From the NCBI GenBank assembly GCA_900618425.1, contig UZAN01059238.1, positions 1 through 11,469 of the forward strand: a DNA stretch of 11,469 nucleotides, given 5' to 3'. Shown here one piece after another: positions 6,960 to 11,469 of this stretch. The notes under the pieces are model-generated. The model ran no database searches. It was not told the DNA's origin and saw only the letters and a list, made by a program, of their open reading frames with translations. How positions within the stretch are numbered: position 1 is the stretch's first letter; each line of letters begins with the position of its first letter. The position numbers were made by a program, and so were the translations under genes. This stretch comes from Echinostoma caproni (Eukaryota > Platyhelminthes > Trematoda > Plagiorchiida > Echinostomatidae).

Positions 6960-7617
6960 GTATTTCGACTGAGGCTGGCACTGCAGCACACAGATGTAGT
7001 TAAGGGCTTAGGAATCATTCTCATAAAAAGTTTCAAGCCCGAAACACAATGTCTGAAAGCAGCCAATAAGGCTCGTGGTTAGCTCTTTGGGTGGTGCTGC
7101 CCTTACATGTAGAAACGCAGAGGTCTTTATACTTATGTACAAGGCAGTAGTTCGCCCCCACTCAGAATACTGTGTTCAGGCATGGGCACCATACTATAGA
7201 AAGGATATAGCATGCCTGGAGAAGGTGCAACGACTTGCAACCCGAATGGTAGCTGGGAAAAAGGGAAAAACTATGAACAACGATTGAGAGACATGAATCT
7301 TTTTTTCGCTGGAACGTATACGACCGCGATGAGACGTCACAGAAACCTTCAAAATAGACAGAGGGATATCAGGACTCCATGCAGATGACTTGTTTACGGC
7401 TTCTTGTGCTCAAAACACGATGGTCATAGCTTTAAGCTCCAACATAACCATGCTAGTTTGGAGGTCCAGGCCAAATTCTTCGCACATAGGGCCACATAGG
7501 GCCATACCTATGTGGAACAGGCTACCCGCGGGAGTGGTCAACAGTACCAATGTGCACGACTTCAAGGAGTCATTGGATGCGTGTTGGCCGGAAATGTTCC
7601 CTGATGTTAGGTGCTAA
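6960..7617 (+). pseudogene. CR1-type LINE reverse transcriptase, C-terminal relic
   Basis: This is the tail of a CR1-like non-LTR element. The order is: LQHTDVVKGLG and [12 protein letters not shown] in one frame (6960-7079, ending at TAG 7080-7082); [40 protein letters not shown] in the next (about 7135-7265); [11 protein letters not shown], then FKIDRGI and HADDLF near 7355-7395; FKLQHNHASLEVQAKFFAHR (about 7430-7485); and finally MWNRLPAGVVNSTN to the stop at 7615-7617. The frame changes at least four times. One change has a visible cause: CACATAGGGC is duplicated in tandem at 7483-7502. The 5' two thirds of the element are missing, as is usual for 5'-truncated LINE insertions. It lies in intron 1, antisense to the host gene. 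Confidence 0.88.
7483..7502 (+). repeat. 10-base tandem microduplication
   Basis: CACATAGGGC is present twice head to tail (7483-7492 and 7493-7502). Ten bases is not a multiple of three, so it shifts the CR1 frame between the FFAHR block and the MWNRL block. Confidence 0.92.
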
Positions 7618-8003
7618 TGTACCGTCATTAAGAGCCAGGTAAACTGCAGCCCCGAACGATGGAATCGGGCCTTTTAATTGTACCTGAAACTGGTGTTTCA
7701 GAAAAGTAAGGTCTCACCGATGAGGCGAGAAGACATCTCTTCTGTTTTCTCTTTTCTAGCGCAGCTTAGAAAACCAGATAAAAGAAACTCAGTAAAGGCA
7801 GCGTCGGGAGCCAAGAACACCCCCTGACAACACAATAATCTGGAGGCTCGATTGGCAAGGGCCATTATTCGTCCTGTGAAGAATGGACTGGCTGAAACAG
7901 TAATCACTTTGCGGGGTTTCCAGTAGAATGCGATTGGTAGGATTCAATTGAGATTATAACGGATTCANAAGTTAAAAAGGTATAATTCACCAGGATGTGA
8001 GCC
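7618..8003. other. Probable CR1 3' tail, then unassigned intron sequence
   Basis: The first part directly follows the CR1 stop and may be its 3' untranslated region. No typical CR1 terminal microrepeat was seen. One ambiguous base lies at 7968. Nothing else is recognised. Confidence 0.45.
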
Positions 8004-8057
8004 GGTTGGTTCAGTAATAGCACGCTTTCCTTGTGATGGATTCGTAGTTCCAAGCCC
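8004..8057 (+). repeat. Degenerate tRNA-like SINE head
   Basis: GGTTGGTTCAGTAATAGCACGC at about 8004-8025 resembles an A box with the tRNA D-arm, and AGTTCCAAGCCC at 8046-8057 resembles a B box with an inserted base. The text TAGCAYGCTTKCCT is shared with the tRNA-like head at 2789-2802, so both probably derive from the same tRNA. No tail or target duplication was identified. Confidence 0.45.
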
Positions 8058-8387
8058 GGACAGGATAGTGAAAATGCACTAGTGATTTTTGTTTAGTATG
8101 AACGAAAATGCAGTTCTGTGCTTCCCAGGTGTACAATTGACTAGAGGAACCGAGGATTGTGCGTGAAGATAGATTCTGAAGTATGATAAGTCCAGATCAA
8201 AACGAAGACTAATTATTCGGATATTTTCGTACCACGGCTGATTTCCAACCAGCAGCAGGAAAGACATTCCCTTACATTCAACCCAATTCTACTGGATAGT
8301 GTGCGCTCTGCGTTGCGAAAATGACATGTTCAGGTTATTGCTGATCTCCAGACTTCTAATAAATACCACAATATGGAAAACCAGGCG
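8058..8387. other. Intron 1, nothing recognised
   Basis: About 330 bases without a coding block or repeat that I can name. Part of it may be the body of the SINE whose head lies just before it. Confidence 0.4.
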
Positions 8388-8435
8388 GTGACCGAATAAC
8401 AGCATAAAAGTGGGTGGAGATGTGACCGAATAACA
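8388..8435. repeat. 14-base direct repeat, 34-base period
   Basis: GTGACCGAATAACA occurs at 8388-8401 and again at 8422-8435. The copies are perfect and 34 bases apart, suggesting a decayed two-unit tandem repeat. Confidence 0.85.
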
Positions 8436-8524
8436 AGACATTTTTATTTCCAAGCAGAAGGGACTTAGATACATATATTGAAACAGTGGTTCCCACGAAT
8501 AAATTTGAAACGACAAGCATTGGG

Positions 8525-8707
8525 CTGTGGTGGTGGCCACATGGTTAGGTCACCAATTAGTGACCTGGGTGTCCCGGGTTCAAACCACTCCACCGCCGCC
8601 CGTCTTCCCTTTATCTTTATTTTCCCCAGGTAGCCGTTGTATGGCCGCAGCCCCCTTCCTGAAAGTTGACTGTACATTTTTATATTCAATAAACAGAACA
8701 AGGAAGT
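8525..8707 (+). mobile_element. tRNA-derived SINE relic
   Basis: The A box TGGCCACATGG (8534-8544) and the B-box-like GGTTCAAACC (8577-8586) are tRNA-like, with a 43-base spacing. Between them AGGTCAC (8547-8553) and GTGACCT (8560-8566) form a perfect 7-bp stem with a 6-base loop, where an anticodon arm would sit. CCACCGCCGCCCG after the B box is nearly identical to the same spot in the SINE at 3017-3289. The end holds AATAAA (8688-8693) and an A-rich tail (about 8706-8714). No clear target duplication. Intron 1, antisense to the host gene. Confidence 0.65.
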
Positions 8708-9020
8708 AAAAAAAATGTCTCTTAAACAAAAAGGTCCACTAATTTCGCAGGTCAATGGAGAGAAACAAGTGAAAAGTCTCTGCACAATGCATCTTACATG
8801 TGCAAGTAGGCTTTTTCTGTATTATCAAACTGCTAATGTCCGCTATTTTTAATACGTCAATCTCTCGGTTGCAACACGTGCACTGCTGATAGAGTTAATA
8901 CAATCTCATAACATTTGGAAATACAATGCTAAACATCGAATAAAAATCGCAAGAGCACAGAGCGAAACTATAAACGTGCTCTTGGAAACTGCTCTGAATG
9001 CTTGGTGGCTCTCAGCTAAC
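8708..9020. other. Start of intron 1 (gene strand), with a perfect hairpin
   Basis: AT-rich sequence immediately 3' of exon A on the gene's strand. It holds the donor GTTAGC (9020-9015) and an inverted repeat CAAGAGCAC (8950-8958) / GTGCTCTTG (8976-8984) with a 17-base loop. No coding block is seen on either strand. Confidence 0.55.
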
Positions 9021-9179
9021 CTTGGAAGTGTAACGACGACTTCGACGAGACCAGACAATTACAAACGTTCCCGGCCGATATTGTCGATTGCACTCAATGG
9101 TCAGCTCCTGCAACGAGGTAGTAAACTGGAACTTGGCCGCTTTCTTCCCAACTCGTTGCAAACGCCGCCAAACACTCAT
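9021..9179 (-). CDS. EHBP1: EHBP1-like exon A: initiator and start of the NT-C2 domain
   Basis: This exon has exactly 53 codons from ATG (9179-9177) to a phase-0 donor, AAG|GTTAGC at 9021/9020. The protein begins MSVWRRLQRVGKKAAKFQF and continues LQELTIEC and VIVWSRRSRR. Vertebrate EHBP1 begins MASVWKRLQRVGKHASKFQF, with YQELMVEC and VVVWTRRSRR in the same places, a striking match to one family. The ATG is chosen because the family starts there; the frame stays open upstream, but that part has no resemblance. The basic stretches fit a membrane-facing C2 domain. EHBP1 proteins also carry a CH domain and a C-terminal coiled-coil (bMERB) domain; those exons lie outside the window. The next exon is B, 2,228 bases away. 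Confidence 0.9.
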
Positions 9180-9222
9180 GGGAACCAGATGAGAAATGCA
9201 GGCTGAAACACGGATTAACAGG
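9180..9222 (-). promoter_or_regulatory. Splice acceptor and short 5' UTR before the EHBP1-like start codon
   Basis: On the minus strand the sequence TTTCCTGTTAATCCGTGTTTCAG ends with AG at 9204-9203, giving only 23 untranslated bases before ATG. The pyrimidine-rich run is a good acceptor. It could join an upstream non-coding exon or accept a spliced leader, since trematodes add one by trans-splicing to a subset of mRNAs. The two cannot be told apart from sequence alone. Confidence 0.6.
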
Positions 9223-9784
9223 AAAAAATAGTAATAACTCAAACTGCTGATCTCAAAATATTTTAGTGTTCTTGTTCTTGAATTTCCTTTCAACAATCTA
9301 ATCTTTAATCTGCTCTTTTATCCAAGTGGGGCACCAAAAGACAGCAACCAAAACCGGCGCACGAAAGTGCATGGTTAATGGTTGTAAAAATGAACTGAAC
9401 TTGTTTGATTGCACTCAATTTAACAGACGTCAAGGCTGTACACGGACCATACAGTGGGTCTCACTCCTAGGGAAACCATTTATCCTCTTACCGTTTCAAA
9501 CATTTTATTAGCGATGAATTTAAAAAAAACACCTCAATTATAAGTAAAGTAATTAGATGACTTATTTCGGTTGTTGTCAGATGGGAAACCCTAAAGGTGG
9601 GAAAAGAACATGGGGTTCTTGGAAATAAGAATAACTAAACTGGATGGGAAAAGTAATACATGCACGAATGCAACAGTTCTTGAACGTTAACCTATATCAA
9701 AAGGTCTACAACCACCGACATGGAGATCAGCTGGATTTGCAGTCACGTTAACAAACCCCCCTTGCGACTTCCAGTACCACCGAG
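9205..9784. other. Upstream of exon A, nothing recognised
   Basis: No coding block, repeat or clear promoter element is visible in this AT-rich stretch. If exon A is trans-spliced, transcription would begin somewhere here or further right; I see no convincing initiator or TATA arrangement. Confidence 0.4.
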
Positions 9785-10488
9785 GGTAGACCATTTGTGT
9801 GGTAGTGTAGACTTGTTCAGTATGCGTTTTGCACCCTCGAAGTGTAAAATGTTGCTATAAGATTTGTTGGTCTAGCCCCTAACTTCACTCTAAATGAGAC
9901 CGTAGTAGAGGAGTCAGGAAAATTTTGTTATTTCGAGCAGCTACGCCTTGCCTGGCAGACGCGTCAAAAAATGCATACAGAAGACTCGGTTGGCATTTGC
10001 CAAGTTGAAACATCTGTGGCGCCGTCGCCACATTCGGCTTTCCGTGAGGGGTAGAATTTAGGCTACAGAAATTCAGCCAGTTAGGCAGAAACTTGGCCAT
10101 TATGAAAACAAGATAAAGATTAAATGTTGGCTCTCAAACAACACCATCTACGTCGCACTGCACGAGTCGGATGGGTAAACCGGACAAACGATGCCGAAGT
10201 TAGGTGCAGAGTATTAGGCAATCGCGGTCGCCCACTGGAGCAAGTGGTAGACCTCCATGAATTACGTTCGTTGAGGCACGTGGTACGCATGTCGCCAAAG
10301 AGGTTGCCACAGGGTGCCAAGTCTACCGAGGCAGGTAGTGGGTGGGAAAACGTCAGGGGTGGTCAAACTAGGGCATGGTATCAGTGTGAAAACCCTAACC
10401 AGGAGAATCGGTCATATAGGTTGCGTTAGACCCTGGTTTAAGAAACTGGATGATATGGCTGTATCCTAAACAGTGGCGCTCGTGCATC
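9785..10488 (+). pseudogene. EN-RT LINE reverse transcriptase, C-terminal relic, opposite strand copy
   Basis: This copy covers the thumb and C-terminus of the same LINE type as 1853-5647. Blocks on the plus strand: SMRFAPSKCKMLL (about 9820-9858), VGLAPNFTLNETVVEES (about 9868-9918), TRLAFAKLKHLWRRRHIRLS (about 9982-10042), NDAEVRCRVLGNRGRPLEQV (about 10187-10246), LRSLRHVVRMSPKRLPQ, GSGWENVRGGQTRAW (about 10338-10380), then LDDMAVS and QWRSCI (about 10447-10488). About 130 bases between the RLS and NDAEV blocks are badly degraded. Stops and frameshifts are plentiful. It is 5'-truncated and lies upstream of exon A. Its NAEV-to-GGQ part is better preserved than the matching part of the minus-strand copy. 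Confidence 0.85.
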
Positions 10489-10639
10489 ACTATCTCTCAA
10501 TTACTATCTTTGCAACCTTAGTCTACTAGAATTCTCCATTTTCTATTCCATTTAATTTTACTTCTTTTCATTCGATATATGACGATGCAATTTTCAGAGA
10601 AGAGGAAGCGGCCAATCAAAGGGCTGTCATAAAGAGGAA

Positions 10640-10700
10640 AGTCAGGCGGTCGTGGTAGGATTCGTACACGCGTCCTGTGGGGACGTTACCACCACTGTAT
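10640..10700 (-). repeat. Possible tRNA-like SINE head
   Basis: On the minus strand an A-box-like CAGTGGTGGTAACGTCC is followed by GTACGAATCCTACC, a weak B box, and then CACGACCGCCTGACTTT, which resembles the CCACCGCCACCCGACTTT after the B box of the SINE at 3017-3289. The match is diverged and short, so this is tentative. Confidence 0.38.
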
Positions 10701-11235
10701 AGACCTAAATCCTGATCATCACATATTTTGTATTCCACGTCCCTGTGCGATGAATCATAGAATCACGAGGAGCTTTTATTCATAATAACGGGAAACTTAA
10801 GTCGTGGAACTAGGAGTGACGAAACACATAAGGTTATGATACAATAGGATGGGATAGAATAGAGGCCTTTAAAATCTGACGATAAAGCGGTCATATATAT
10901 TTAACTACTGATACCTGAGCTGAATAATAGTTATTAATAGTAAGTGTCTCAAGCAATGAAGTCGAACTATGATGCTCAAACATCGCGAAACTAGAGGGTA
11001 CAATTCAAAGCTGTGGCCCACACCGGTTCATTGAGGCCGTACATCTTGGAATCACATACCCACTTTCATTCGGCTATCTCCTGTGAGAGGATGAGCAGAC
11101 TATAGGAAGAGTGCATAAAGTGTCGTGGGATTTAGGTGTGAGTGAAGCCACCAGTGACATTCGGCCTTTGTTAGTGGATGCACCTCTGGCCAAGTGAGAC
11201 TTATGAGAATATAGGGTTTTTTGAATTGATTCCAT
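10701..11235. other. No feature recognised
   Basis: More than 500 bases with no coding block, tRNA-like box or obvious repeat on either strand. Ancient repeats that I cannot recognise may be present. Confidence 0.4.
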
Positions 11236-11459
11236 TGAATTCAAACTGCTCTTATAATCGTTGGATCATTAATATAACCTCGTCCGCCTGGATTGTCGTT
11301 ACATGCCTTACATGCATTGATTAAGCTGTGAATTACCGCATTCTGAGGAACCCGGTCACCTTCGCTGGGTCTAGCCCACCCGCCTAGAGGTTATCGGAAT
11401 GTGACCACTAGCAAATACAACCAATTCGATGGAGCCAAAAGTGATAGTTGGGTGACCGG
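11236..11459. repeat. Palindrome and terminal inverted pair near the right edge
   Basis: TTGAATTCAA, a perfect 10-base palindrome, lies about 11236-11246. CCGGTCACC (11352-11360) and GGTGACCGG (11451-11459) are a perfect 9-base inverted pair about 90 bases apart. The block has the look of a dispersed repeat, but no element type can be supported. Confidence 0.35.
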
Positions 11460-11469
11460 TGCGAAACAA

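Noticed and set aside
6639..6989. 116-codon minus-strand open frame overlapping exon B
   Set aside because: It is a different frame from the EHBP1-like exon and shows no motif.
8976..9206. Plus-strand open frame over exon A
   Set aside because: It is the antisense shadow of exon A, with no recognisable motif.
9012..9296. A longer open frame starting upstream of the exon A ATG
   Set aside because: The extra N-terminal residues have no family resemblance, cross a strong splice acceptor and lie in AT-rich sequence. The EHBP1 family starts at the chosen ATG.
1..11469. CRISPR array, bacterial operon or integrated virus
   Set aside because: No regularly spaced repeats, no ribosome-binding pattern and no viral gene blocks were seen. 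The reverse transcriptases are non-LTR LINE types.

Overview
The window looks like a repeat-rich stretch of a flatworm genome, most likely a digenean trematode. The evidence is the fluke-style EN-RT LINE fragments, a CR1-type reverse transcriptase tail, and a tRNA-derived SINE carrying a hammerhead-like core of the kind known from the schistosome Sm-alpha repeat. There are no bacterial-style genes or operons. The species cannot be fixed from the sequence.

The main result is a host gene on the minus strand, split into three short exons and easy to miss among the repeats. Read 5' to 3' (right to left), exon A (coding 9179-9021), exon B (6792-6643) and exon C (923-715) encode 172 complete codons plus two bases. 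Together they give nearly all of an N-terminal C2 (NT-C2) domain resembling EHBP1 (EH domain-binding protein 1), an endocytic-recycling and actin adaptor. Exon A begins at an initiator ATG. Exons A and B end on codon boundaries and exon C ends after two codon bases; all three are followed by GT donors. The rest of the gene lies to the left, outside the window.

The two introns (9020-6793, about 2.2 kb; 6642-924, about 5.7 kb) and both flanks are full of decayed mobile elements. From left to right: an EN-RT LINE fragment (1-517, minus); exon C; a Tc1/mariner transposase tail (1193-1498, plus); a long dead EN-RT LINE copy (5647-1853, minus) broken by two SINE-like insertions. One insertion is 3017-3289, with the target duplication AAGTCT. 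The other is 2606-2945, carrying a tRNA-like head and a degenerate hammerhead core. Next come exon B; a CR1-type RT tail (6960-7617, plus); further tRNA-like SINE relics (about 8004-8057 and 8525-8707); exon A; and a second, opposite-strand copy of the LINE C-terminus (9785-10488, plus). The remainder, including most of 5648-6642, 9205-9784 and 10701-11235, shows no gene or recognisable element.

All family assignments come from reading translations and recalling family motifs; no database search was run. Every mobile-element coding region seen carries stops, frameshifts or lost catalytic residues, so the split EHBP1-like gene is the only locus here that looks functional.
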